Positions 1-7,196 of a stretch of 33,097 nt of DNA are shown one piece after another. This DNA comes from Peptococcaceae bacterium (GTDB lineage: Bacteria > Bacillota > Desulfitobacteriia > Desulfitobacteriales > Syntrophobotulaceae). The notes beneath the pieces were generated by a model. That model saw only the letters and a list, made by a program, of their open reading frames with translations. It was not told the origin of the DNA and ran no database searches. The DNA lies in the NCBI GenBank assembly GCA_009783315.1, contig WRHI01000025.1, positions 1-33,097 of the forward strand. Reading direction: 5' to 3'. Made by a program: the position numbers and the translations under genes. How positions within the stretch are numbered: position 1 is the first letter of the stretch; every line of letters begins with the position of its first letter.

Positions 1-99
1 GATGATTTCTCTGATTTGGAGGTCGCGGCTGACCCGGATGTCGATTTGGCCGAAGGATTCGTGAGTTGCGGTTATGATGGCGTATTGGCCGGTGTTCAT
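1..99 (-). CDS. YukD/EsaB-like ubiquitin-fold protein of T7SS (N-terminal fragment)
   Basis: The gene starts with ATG at 99 behind AAAGGA and runs off the left edge after 33 codons. The visible protein begins MNTGQYAIITATHES and continues with FGQIDIRVSRDLQIREII. A beta-hairpin with a short polar turn followed by 'D-L-x-I-R-E-I' is what the start of YukD/EsaB ubiquitin-like T7SSb components looks like. These are small cytosolic parts of the Firmicutes WXG100 secretion machinery. The toxin locus just upstream on the same strand fits. The fragment is short, so the call is tentative; the genes beyond the edge should include essC/yukBA-type ATPase and essB homologues if it is right. Confidence 0.5.
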   Translation of the reverse strand, partial: MNTGQYAIITATHESFGQIDIRVSRDLQIREII

Positions 100-145
100 G
101 GTTTTTGTCCTTTGCTTGGGTTTGAAGAATAATCTGCTTTTCTGC

Positions 146-559
146 TCAAAAGAATGTATGGGAAACAAAATAGCAGAGCAAAAGCAACGCGTTAACAGAG
201 ACAATGATGATACCGAGAATAACGCCATGCTTTGCCTCTTTGCCGACATAACCAACTGAGATAGCTGTTCTCCCTAGGACTATGGCCAAGATACCAAATA
301 AAATGTTAAAGCAAAGCACGAGACCAATAACGCCCAGGATACCAGAAGCTGTCGCGACCCCTTCTCCCGGGTTCTTTTTTTGATTTTGATTTTGATTCTG
401 ATATTGATTGGGGAGATCCTGGAAACCAGCCTGGCTCTGGCTTAGGGCTGTTGAATGAGAATCAGAATTCGTGTTATGAGTTACCTGTAAATCCAATCCG
501 CACTTTCCACAAAAAGTGTCTGAATCCTTGGCTTCTGTTCCGCATCGTTGGCAATACAT
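146..559 (-). CDS. zinc-ribbon membrane protein (paralogue 3)
   Basis: A 137-aa protein. It opens with a four-cysteine zinc ribbon (MYCQRCG ... FCGKCG, residues 1-21), followed by a Gln/Asn-rich linker with NQNQNQ (about 50-60). Two hydrophobic segments follow, around 68-92 and 112-135, separated by a short basic/Gly loop. The architecture is zinc_ribbon_2 plus DUF4190-like membrane hairpin. Start ATG at 559 lies behind AAAGGGATGATCCCAA. It is the third of three tandem paralogues with the same layout and about the same length (137, 136 and about 134 aa) and lies next to the YukD-like gene, so a T7SS accessory or membrane-scaffold role is possible but only inferred. No catalytic motif is visible. 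Confidence 0.75.
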   Translation of the reverse strand: MYCQRCGTEAKDSDTFCGKCGLDLQVTHNTNSDSHSTALSQSQAGFQDLPNQYQNQNQNQKKNPGEGVATASGILGVIGLVLCFNILFGILAIVLGRTAISVGYVGKEAKHGVILGIIIVSVNALLLLCYFVSHTFF

Positions 560-578
560 TTGGGATCATCCCTTTCTC

Positions 579-989
579 TTAATAATGGTTGGGTGATATA
601 CTCATTGATAATGTAACAAGAAACAGGTACGTGCTCTGAAACAGCACAACAGCGCTCAAATACATTCCCACTGTTGCTTTCACGCTAACGAATCCGCGTT
701 TTTTCGATTTTGATCTTTGGATTAATGAAGTGATGCTTAGGCCAATAGGCGCTAATTGCGCCGCACAGAACACAACCTGTGGGATCTGTGATTCATAGGG
801 CAATACCAAAGATAGTAAAAGAAAGATAGCGAAGGACGCGATGAGAAGGGATATGCCCCAAATAGCACAAACCATTGTTCGGCTGGCATTCTTTTCACCC
901 GGCGGTTCCATCCTTTGATCCCATCCACACCGGGTGCAGAAAAGGTTATTCTCGTTATGGACTTTGGTTCTGCATTTTCGGCAAATCAT
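579..989 (-). CDS. zinc-ribbon membrane protein (paralogue 2)
   Basis: A 136-aa protein with an N-terminal zinc ribbon (MICRKC ... FCTRCG, residues 1-22) and then three or so hydrophobic stretches (about 42-65, 70-88, 108-130). Basic residues RSKSKKR lie between the second and third. It starts at ATG 989 behind a GAGGAGGAG Shine-Dalgarno at a longish spacing of about 13 nt. The leader resembles that of the next upstream paralogue (a GATGAC-ACCA block just before each ATG), supporting recent tandem duplication. Function is unknown. Zinc ribbon plus transmembrane proteins of this size are common beside T7SS toxin genes in Firmicutes. Confidence 0.75.
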   Translation of the reverse strand: MICRKCRTKVHNENNLFCTRCGWDQRMEPPGEKNASRTMVCAIWGISLLIASFAIFLLLSLVLPYESQIPQVVFCAAQLAPIGLSITSLIQRSKSKKRGFVSVKATVGMYLSAVVLFQSTYLFLVTLSMSISPNHY

Positions 990-1056
990 TGATGGTCGTC
1001 ATCTCCTCCTCAAAAACTGTTGCATCGTCATTAACAAGGTATGTTCTTGCATCCCC

Positions 1057-1460
1057 TTATCCGAACAAACATCTTATTACGTATTGAGCCGTCCCAAATA
1101 TATAGAGCCCAAAAAAACATATCAGGATAATTCCTATAATCTTCGCTGCTTTCGTTTTTCTGCCAACTCCCCCTATTTTCTTCGCTCTGGAGCTTTGGAC
1201 GACAGCAATGATACTTGGGGTTATTGGCGCAGCGGAACCAGAATCAACAATATTGATTCTGTTAGAGGTGTAAGAGCCAGGCTGAAAATAATTCTGTTGG
1301 TATACCTAAACGCAAATATAAGAAGGATCCCGATTATCGCACTGATCAAAGCCCATGTTGCACGCCTTTCGCCCAGTCGTTTCATTTGAAAGTTGATACC
1401 GCAATGGGTGCAAAAAATGTTGTCGTCAGGGTTCTCCGTTCCACATTGTGTGCAAGTCAT
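1057..1460 (-). pseudogene. zinc-ribbon membrane protein (paralogue 1), frameshifted
   Basis: The reading frame starts at ATG 1460 with a zinc ribbon (MTCTQCG ... FCTHCG) and a first membrane segment (ALISAIIGILLIFAF), then ends prematurely at 1221. A second minus-strand frame, open from about 1308 down to a TAA at 1057, continues with a Ser/Thr-rich linker, a basic loop (VGRKTKAAK) and a second hydrophobic segment (IIGIILICFFGLYIFG). Joining the two frames with a one-base correction between about 1283 and 1308 gives about 134 aa. That matches the 136- and 137-aa neighbours in length and domain order. It is either a real single-base deletion or a sequencing error in this low-complexity stretch. 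Confidence 0.7.
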
Positions 1461-1602
1461 GATTGGTAGTCATCCTCTCTTGGCGCTAACTGATACGAAA
1501 ATTCAAGGTTATCCGGGTTCAAAGAAAGTCCAAGATATGTTGAAACACGAGTGTTAAAAAATTGCCTGAGAGAGTTTGTCACTCTTTAATTTGATAGCGA
1601 TT

Positions 1603-1956
1603 TTAAAAAGTATTGAGTAGAGAAACAATTATCTCTTGTTCCTGTGGATATTCTTGAACATAGCCATCGCAAACCTTTTTCAGATAGTAATAAAACGTTG
1701 GATAATCAAGCAAAATTTCGTCTCCATTATGCAGACCAAACTCAACGCCTTCAAATACACCCATCTCTATATCATAATCATCTAAGTCTCCGGGAAAAAC
1801 ACAAGCACCATAGTTTTCGCCAAAGCCTTGACCTTGGCTTATACCTTGTATCACTTTAATAAAACGAGTGTCATTCACCGCATTAAAAACAGCCTGTACC
1901 GGAAAATGTTCCTCACATAACATTTCTGTATCTTGTAACCTAAAATCTCTCTTCAT
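1603..1956 (-). CDS. CdiI-like ribonuclease-toxin immunity protein
   Basis: A 117-aa acidic soluble protein, start ATG at 1956 behind GAGGTG. The central stretch has YGACVFPGDLDDYD, followed by FEGVEF and then a C-terminal helix ending ...YYYLKKVCDGYVQEYPQEQE. From memory of the family, the order 'FPGD ... FEGVEF ... YL..C..Y....P' is typical of the 'ribonuclease toxin immunity protein CdiI' group that pairs with CdiA-type tRNase C-termini. It lies two genes downstream of the toxin gene on the same strand. The inferred role is cytosolic binding and blocking of the toxin C-terminus. The assignment rests on remembered family patterns. Confidence 0.65.
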   Translation of the reverse strand: MKRDFRLQDTEMLCEEHFPVQAVFNAVNDTRFIKVIQGISQGQGFGENYGACVFPGDLDDYDIEMGVFEGVEFGLHNGDEILLDYPTFYYYLKKVCDGYVQEYPQEQEIIVSLLNTF

Positions 1957-2046
1957 AACGCACCTCTACGTATTTCTTATTCTTACCCTGGGTCTGGGAA
2001 AAATGATGTGATTTTTCCATCTTCAAAATGTTGACCCCCAGTGGCG

Positions 2047-2298
2047 TTACTCTCCTGCCAACTCTTCAAGGCTATGAGGCACATAATATTTAACCAATCG
2101 ACTACCATCAAACACATAAATTCTTTCGCAATCCGGACATCTCCAGACGAAGTATTTCGGATCAGGCAAATCACCTGAGTCAATCATTCCAATGTTTATA
2201 ACATCGTCCCATTCACGATCGGTGAACACTGATAACTCAATATCATTTGGCGCCTGAGTATTGGATAGGGTTTTGCCGCATTTGCATGGGTATCTCAT
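2047..2298 (-). CDS. small zinc-ribbon protein between toxin and immunity gene
   Basis: An 83-aa protein, ATG at 2298 with GAGAGGAGAATAG upstream. Two cysteine pairs, PCKCGK near the N-terminus and CPDC near residue 53, suggest a treble-clef or rubredoxin-like zinc site. The middle is acidic (DREWDDV, MIDSGDLPDP). It starts 26 bp after the toxin stop codon, the usual place for a dedicated immunity gene. It may therefore be a second or alternative immunity protein, or an orphan one left from toxin-tip swapping. I do not recognise the family. Confidence 0.6.
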   Translation of the reverse strand: MRYPCKCGKTLSNTQAPNDIELSVFTDREWDDVINIGMIDSGDLPDPKYFVWRCPDCERIYVFDGSRLVKYYVPHSLEELAGE

Positions 2299-2324
2299 TT
2301 CTATTCTCCTCTCTTCATATCTTA

Positions 2325-3947
2325 TTATGGATACGTGATAACCTGTCCATCAATCCATATTTCAACTGTTCCGGGCAATTGTCCATCAGGGTATTTCCCT
2401 TTTGCACGGGCAAGTATTTCTTCTGCCTGAGCTTTCGTTAAGCCCGAGTTTCTCGCATCAATGATGACATTTTCCGCACCTTGAGAAAATCCCTGTTGGA
2501 CACGTTTCATTCCTGTGTTGGTATTTGCGTTTTCTAGGGTTTTGAGTTCGGTATTAATTCCATCCACTTTGAAATCCGGAGTTCCGCCTTCAACCTTTGG
2601 ATTGGCGGGAATGCGTTCAACAGATTTCCCCTGTGCTACCAAATCATCAACAACCATTTTTTCTCCTTTGGTCATTGGGTCAGTGGTATTATCAATGAAT
2701 TTCCCTGTCTTGCCGGATTTCGCGATATCATCAATTTTCCCTATCCCCCTCGGCGATCCCGCCGCAACATCCTTCATCTCCTTAATCATACCAGGTCTAT
2801 CAATAACCTTCAATTTCCCAAAGGACGTCGTTCTGACAACAGGCATCCCATTGTCAACAAATTTTTCGTACTTGCTGACTTTGCCGGCCTTGCCAGCCTT
2901 GCTTAGTTTGCTGATCTTACCGATTTTGCCCAGGCCCTTGAAGGGGTCAACCGCTGATCCCACCATGATGGCGGCGCACACTTCGCCTCTGGGTTCCACG
3001 TTGTATGACGCGGCTTGATCATTCGTCATTTCTGTCAATGCGATTTCTATATTTCTTTTCGCTCTGTGGGGATCGGTAACAAGATCGCCGGCACCACTGA
3101 ATAGGGCTGTTATGGTGTCGGCTATGTTTTGGTTGTAGTCGTAAAATTTCTGATTCATTTCTATCACATATGGGTCTTCCTCAGACTCGATAGTGTTTAG
3201 AAACCATATGCCCAGTGTGACCATATAATCCATCGCGTAGACCCCCAGCTTCCCACAGTCGATTATGGTATCCCTAACGGCTAAAACGAGGCCAACTTCG
3301 GGATCGCACCATGATCCAAACATCATCATTTTCGCGCCAATGTCCATGAGAAGACCGCCGTGTTCGATGCGGCGTTTGAGGATGGCTTCGCCCATATCAA
3401 AATCAACCTGCACGAATTCTTTCAAGGGTTTGACCAGTTCTTTGGCTTCCTCAAATTTGTTGACTTGGGCCCAATAGAGGTCAACATATTTGTTTTGGAT
3501 CTGATTGGCCACGTTTTGGTTGTATGTTATGACATCCCGGTTCTTTTCCGCCCGGTCTGCTGAGAGCAGGGTTGTCTTCCAGAAGGGTTTTTGGGTTCGT
3601 ACGGCCATGCCACTGATCTCATATTCGACATCCGACAGGTATCTACTGGCGCCGTTGGCGTTGCAGACAACGTCGTCGTTTTCGTCTATGGGCCGGAGCA
3701 AGGGAACGGTTGTATCGATGAACATTCGCAGGGATTCCGTGGATATATAATAGATGTCGGCTTGCTGTTGAAGCAAGTTGATCAACTCTGTTTCCAGCCC
3801 TTCAATGGCTACCACGAAATCCCCTTCCGATTCTCCGAGGACTTTCATGGTGGCGAGGAGATTGGACATGTTGCTTATCTTCTCATGGGCTTTTTCCTGG
3901 ATCTCCAAGAGAAGCCGGAGTATCGCGAAGTTGATTCTGTATGTCAT
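2325..3947 (-). CDS. LXG-like T7SS polymorphic toxin with CdiA-type tRNase C-terminus
   Basis: A 540-aa protein, start ATG at 3947 behind AAGGAGAG. Residues 1 to about 270 are almost entirely helical and lack a signal peptide, as in the LXG/WXG delivery domains of T7SSb effectors. A linker follows, with a Gly/Lys-rich run (GKIGKISKLSKAGKAGK, roughly 345-365). The last 110 residues form a nuclease-like tip: GKSVERIP, then PDFKV at 457-461 and TELK at 466-469, giving D458, E467 and K469 of a PD-(D/E)xK pattern. This is reminiscent of CdiA C-terminal tRNase domains. Two small helical genes lie upstream and a CdiI-like gene lies downstream, the usual layout of a T7SS toxin module. The N-terminus does not show an obvious canonical LXG signature, so it may be a divergent delivery domain. 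Confidence 0.75.
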   Translation of the reverse strand: MTYRINFAILRLLLEIQEKAHEKISNMSNLLATMKVLGESEGDFVVAIEGLETELINLLQQQADIYYISTESLRMFIDTTVPLLRPIDENDDVVCNANGASRYLSDVEYEISGMAVRTQKPFWKTTLLSADRAEKNRDVITYNQNVANQIQNKYVDLYWAQVNKFEEAKELVKPLKEFVQVDFDMGEAILKRRIEHGGLLMDIGAKMMMFGSWCDPEVGLVLAVRDTIIDCGKLGVYAMDYMVTLGIWFLNTIESEEDPYVIEMNQKFYDYNQNIADTITALFSGAGDLVTDPHRAKRNIEIALTEMTNDQAASYNVEPRGEVCAAIMVGSAVDPFKGLGKIGKISKLSKAGKAGKVSKYEKFVDNGMPVVRTTSFGKLKVIDRPGMIKEMKDVAAGSPRGIGKIDDIAKSGKTGKFIDNTTDPMTKGEKMVVDDLVAQGKSVERIPANPKVEGGTPDFKVDGINTELKTLENANTNTGMKRVQQGFSQGAENVIIDARNSGLTKAQAEEILARAKGKYPDGQLPGTVEIWIDGQVITYP

Positions 3948-3972
3948 TAGGTGCTCTCCTTAGGGGATTGAA

Positions 3973-4230
3973 CTAATTCACATAGTCCCAATATACGTAT
4001 GTGTGCCCGTAATTGCTGATGGTGTTGCTCAATTGGTCGCGGGTTGTGCTCATGTTCGAACTTATCTGGAACATGATTGTATCTAAATCCTTGTGCATAT
4101 GCATGTTATAACTTTCATAATCGTCATACCGGCTCTTGGCTTCTTTGATATATTCGAGCCGGTTCTTTATATCCGCTACAAGATTGGTCTTGGTTTTTTT
4201 GCTTCGGATAGGATCAACGGCACGTTCCAT
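3973..4230 (-). CDS. small helical T7SS partner protein (Lap2-like position)
   Basis: An 85-aa helical, charged protein with no signal peptide or membrane segment. Start ATG at 4230 follows GGGGGAGGACATC. It sits between the 117-aa helical protein and the toxin, with short spacers of 48 and 25 bp. T7SSb LXG toxins are known to need two small alpha-helical partners encoded directly upstream, which bind the LXG domain to form a secretion-competent rod. Size, order and strand match that arrangement. No WXG motif is visible, so the role is inferred from context and predicted helicity. Confidence 0.6.
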   Translation of the reverse strand: MERAVDPIRSKKTKTNLVADIKNRLEYIKEAKSRYDDYESYNMHMHKDLDTIMFQISSNMSTTRDQLSNTISNYGHTYVYWDYVN

Positions 4231-4278
4231 GATGTCCTCCCCCTGATCAGATGATCGGTTTCGTATGATTACAATGTT

Positions 4279-4632
4279 TTACCGCTGATTGAGCTGCCCC
4301 GCATAGGTTTCATCCTGATTCTGCAGGGACTTAATGGCACCGCTTGCCTTAAAAAATAATTCATTGAGTTTCTTTCTGGTTTCGATGGTATTCGGGTCGC
4401 GCACTTGTTTCAGAAACAGATCATAATTCTTTATATAGTGGGATTCCATGCCGGCAAGCACATCATAGGACGAGCCTACAGCACCTTGCAGTGATACCGG
4501 AGCGGCACCGGGACTGGGACTGGTAAACGTGTTCAGAGCATCGATATAATAGTTGTATTCTCCGATCTCGACCGCCAGCTGGGCTAATTGCAGATTGAGC
4601 GCATCAACGTCTACCTTGATAACATTAGCCAT
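4279..4632 (-). CDS. WXG100-like helical T7SS partner protein (Lap1-like position)
   Basis: A 117-aa protein, start ATG at 4632 behind a perfect AGGAGGG. It looks like a helical hairpin: helix to about 35, a Pro/Ser/Gly turn (TSPSPGAAP, about 37-45), then long helices to the C-terminus. Size and fold fit the ESAT-6/WXG100 or LXG-partner superfamily, although the W-x-G turn is replaced by the proline-rich loop. It is the first gene of the toxin operon, directly downstream of a good promoter. It probably binds the toxin's helical N-terminus for T7SS export. Confidence 0.6.
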   Translation of the reverse strand: MANVIKVDVDALNLQLAQLAVEIGEYNYYIDALNTFTSPSPGAAPVSLQGAVGSSYDVLAGMESHYIKNYDLFLKQVRDPNTIETRKKLNELFFKASGAIKSLQNQDETYAGQLNQR

Positions 4633-4742
4633 TACAAACCCTCCTAAATTATATTGTTCACAATAGGCATGACAAGATGAGTGTTGTTTCGATTATTGCA
4701 GCTAATATTTTGTGCGAATGCCCACTATTTCCAGATAAAATG

Positions 4743-4771
4743 AGTATAACAATTATTGCCCTGCAGTTCAA
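4743..4771 (-). promoter_or_regulatory. sigma-A promoter of the T7SS toxin operon
   Basis: Minus strand: TTGAAC (4766-4771), 17-bp spacer, TATACT (4743-4748). It would give a leader of about 100 nt before the 117-aa gene. A second TTGTCA/TATAAT pair near 4645-4672 lies too close to the ribosome binding site to be likely. Confidence 0.5.
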
Positions 4772-4787
4772 CAGGTCACGCCGGTTT

Positions 4788-4821
4788 TTTGTTTATATTT
4801 TATATTTTGTTAATAAACAAA
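4788..4821. repeat. AT-rich inverted repeat in a 384-bp gene-free stretch
   Basis: TTTGTTTAT (4788-4796) is the perfect reverse complement of ATAAACAAA (4813-4821), with a 16-nt A/T loop. The gene-free stretch 4633-5016 otherwise holds the toxin-operon promoter and a heptad repeat. Read on the minus strand, the repeat lies downstream of the SRAP operon and could help end its transcripts, but there is no clean U-run. Confidence 0.4.
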
Positions 4822-4953
4822 CATGCTCTCGCTTCGCTCAGATATGAGGAAATTCCAGCGGTTGAGCGTTAGCCCTCCGCTTAGGGTTATCCAATATGTC
4901 GATTATTGATTTATTTTGTCGAAAAGTATTTGGCTGCTGGTTCATTGATTATC

Positions 4954-4981
4954 GCTCAATGCTCAATGCTCGATGCTCGAT
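4954..4981. repeat. heptanucleotide tandem repeat GCTCRAT x4
   Basis: Four consecutive 7-bp units: GCTCAAT, GCTCAAT, GCTCGAT, GCTCGAT. It lies 35 bp beyond the SRAP stop codon, in non-coding DNA. Similar heptads (TTCGATR type) occur at 15726-15746. Confidence 0.85.
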
Positions 4982-5016
4982 GATGGCAACCCTCTATGCA
5001 ATTAATGATAGCATGT

Positions 5017-5583
5017 TCATACAGCCTCGAACACCAATTTTTCTATCTCATACTCAAAATCATCAGGCGTTTCGCGAAACCATGTTTCCCTATGTTCCTT
5101 CGGAACAATCACAGGCATCCGATCATGGATGGCCTCAGCACCGTTTTCCGCTTGCCGTGTCAGAATGACAAAGTTGAGCAGACCGTTGTCTTTTTCCGCT
5201 CTGTAGCATCCGGCAAGATACAGCGGTTCGTTGGGGACGAAAAAACGGTACTTGGTTTTTTTGCTGTCCTTTTTCCATTCATAATACCCGCTGGCCGGAA
5301 TCAGACAGCGGCGTTTCCACATGGCTTCTCTGAACATTGGTTTTTGGAGTGCGGTTTCACTGCGGGCGTTGATGATCGGTTTCCCGTCAAACCCAGCAAA
5401 GCCCCATTTCATGGGTTGGTATTGGCTGGGCGCGGTTTGAACGGCTACCGTATTGGTGGGAAATATTTCGCCGCTGAATTTGATGGTGATCTGCTCCGGG
5501 TAGGCCGACATATTCTTTTCGACCTCGTCCACAATTTCCTTTAGTTCTGTTTCTTCAATTTCTATATAGAATCTGCCGCACAT
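5017..5583 (-). CDS. SOS response-associated peptidase (SRAP; YedK/HMCES family)
   Basis: A 188-aa protein. The start is set at ATG 5583 because the mature SRAP protein must begin Met-Cys: the sequence reads MCGRFYIEIEE, and Cys2 is the residue that crosslinks to abasic sites after Met removal. Other family landmarks are NARSET, a GYYEW block carrying the conserved Glu, and HDRMPVIV carrying the active-site His. Known role: forms a DNA-protein crosslink at abasic sites in single-stranded DNA, shielding them from error-prone bypass and breakage. It is the last gene of a repressor-protease-polymerase operon, and its start lies 1 nt from the preceding stop. A longer in-frame upstream extension exists but would bury the catalytic Cys. 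Confidence 0.93.
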   Translation of the reverse strand: MCGRFYIEIEETELKEIVDEVEKNMSAYPEQITIKFSGEIFPTNTVAVQTAPSQYQPMKWGFAGFDGKPIINARSETALQKPMFREAMWKRRCLIPASGYYEWKKDSKKTKYRFFVPNEPLYLAGCYRAEKDNGLLNFVILTRQAENGAEAIHDRMPVIVPKEHRETWFRETPDDFEYEIEKLVFEAV

Positions 5584-5584
5584 G

Positions 5585-5920
5585 TTATGATCCTTTCTCA
5601 CCGGGAATCCGGTAGTATCGTTTGTATTCATCCTCCGTAACATCTTTTAATTTAAACCATTTGCGTGGTTGCAATACGCTGTAAAACAAGTATTCTGTTA
5701 TGCCGCCTATCATACACTCATATCGGTCGCCAACCGTGCCGCTTTTTTGTTCGGCATAGGGCGCGACGGCGACCACTTTATCGATTTTTATCTGAATGCT
5801 GTCGCCGCTTTCTGTTTCCCAGTCAAAGGCCAGGGGCCATGCTTTGCCGTCCCGTTCCGTGAGCTGGATCATTTTCACAGGGATTCTTACGCAATAATCT
5901 GTGTCGTGTATCCGCCCCAT
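5585..5920 (-). CDS. hypothetical 111-aa protein between polymerase and SRAP
   Basis: Start ATG at 5920, preceded by a G-rich GGGGGTGAG and overlapping the 3' end of the polymerase gene by 34 bp; the stop is next to the SRAP start. This spacing implies translational coupling. The protein is soluble, mostly beta in appearance (alternating VRIPVK, IQIKIDKVVAV, YLFYSVL), with a C-terminal FKLKDVTEDEYKRYYRIP. I do not recognise the family firmly. Small proteins with a similar place beside Y-family polymerases (YolD-like) exist in Firmicutes, but the match is not clear. It may be a polymerase accessory factor. Confidence 0.8.
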   Translation of the reverse strand: MGRIHDTDYCVRIPVKMIQLTERDGKAWPLAFDWETESGDSIQIKIDKVVAVAPYAEQKSGTVGDRYECMIGGITEYLFYSVLQPRKWFKLKDVTEDEYKRYYRIPGEKGS

Positions 5921-7191
5921 TGCACACTCACCCCCCCGCTCCCGGTGAAAACGCCGACAGGATGTACGGTATGATCCTTTTTGGCGTCTAAGCTTGATAG
6001 ATGAGGATCAATCAGCATGATGGCCCGTTGGATGATTTTGTTGCCGTAGCGTTGGCGGAGCATGTTGACGTTCCGTTCCAGCTCTTCCGCATTCTCAAGA
6101 TAGTCAATGTCCATATCAAACGTCAATTGTCTTGGCGCGTTCTGACTGACCAGATCACAGCCCCGGACGCCGATTTTTCGTAACGGATACGGCCAATGGC
6201 CATGACATTTTTTGAAGAGTTGAAACGCTATGTCCGCGATTTCTTTGGAAATGTTGGTTGGGAAGGGAATCTTGCATTGCCGCGAACCGCAGTATGTTAT
6301 ATCACCGTTAACAAAGGAAAACTCTATTGTCTGTGCCGCAAGCCCCAACTCCATCATACGGGCGCTGACGCTTTCGGCTAGGGCAAACAGAATGATTTTG
6401 ACATCTTGGTCTGTCTTTAGGTCGCGGGGACAGGTGGTGCTGTTGCCAACTGATTTTATGGGCGCTTCATATCCTGTGGGCGCAACTGCCGAACGGTCTT
6501 CCCCGTTGGCGAAGGCATGAAGCACCAGCCCCACCTTGCCCAGCCACCGTTTCAAGTGTTTTTCATCGGTTTGCGCTAAATCGCCGATGGTACGGATGTT
6601 CTTGCTTAGGAACTTGGCCTGTGTCGCTCTGCCGACATAGAGCAAGTCGCCAACCGGGAGAGGCCAGACGATTTCGCGGAAGTCGGCGCGGGGGATCACG
6701 GTATAAGCATCCGGTTTTTTCATATCGCTTCCCAATTTAGCGAAAACCTTATTATCGGCAAGACCGATGGAGACGGTCAAGCCCAGTTCGCGTTTGATCT
6801 TTTCTTTTAACTCCGCAATGGCTTGGACGCCTGCGTTGAAGGAAGGAACACAGCCCGTTAAATCGAGCCAGGCTTCATCCAACCCAAAGGGTTCCACGCG
6901 GTCTGTGTATGTTGAATACAAGTCACGGACAAAGCCGCTGAACTGAATATAATCCTGTATGCGAGGCGGCACTGTATAAAGGCCGGGGCATACCTGGCAC
7001 GCTTGCCAGTTGGCCATGCCCGTTTTGACGCCGCGCCCCTTGGCCGGATAATTGGCTGTCAGCACAATGCCGTGGCGCTTTTCCTTACTGCCGCAGACGG
7101 CAAAAGGAACATCGCGCAAGCGCGGGTTTCTCAGCATTTCTACCGAAGCATAGAAACAATTTAAGTCGCTGTGGGCAATGATTCTTTCCAC
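5887..7191 (-). CDS. Y-family (lesion-bypass) DNA polymerase, UmuC/DinB-like
   Basis: 434 aa from GTG 7191, chosen because AAGGAG lies 8 nt upstream; a GTG at 7200 overlaps the immA stop and has poorer spacing. Catalytic motifs: HSDLNCFYASVE (first metal-binding Asp and steric Tyr/Phe region) and GLDEAWLDLTG (Asp-Glu pair). A thumb region with helix-hairpin-helix features (IRTIGDLAQTDEKHLKRWLG) and a little-finger domain with a C-terminal extension follow. Known role: translesion synthesis with low fidelity. It sits behind a repressor and ImmA-type protease and before SRAP, so it is probably induced by DNA damage. It differs from chromosomal DinB in having GLDEAW rather than SIDEAY. Confidence 0.93.
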   Translation of the reverse strand: MERIIAHSDLNCFYASVEMLRNPRLRDVPFAVCGSKEKRHGIVLTANYPAKGRGVKTGMANWQACQVCPGLYTVPPRIQDYIQFSGFVRDLYSTYTDRVEPFGLDEAWLDLTGCVPSFNAGVQAIAELKEKIKRELGLTVSIGLADNKVFAKLGSDMKKPDAYTVIPRADFREIVWPLPVGDLLYVGRATQAKFLSKNIRTIGDLAQTDEKHLKRWLGKVGLVLHAFANGEDRSAVAPTGYEAPIKSVGNSTTCPRDLKTDQDVKIILFALAESVSARMMELGLAAQTIEFSFVNGDITYCGSRQCKIPFPTNISKEIADIAFQLFKKCHGHWPYPLRKIGVRGCDLVSQNAPRQLTFDMDIDYLENAEELERNVNMLRQRYGNKIIQRAIMLIDPHLSSLDAKKDHTVHPVGVFTGSGGVSVQWGGYTTQIIA

Positions 7192-7196
7192 GGCGT

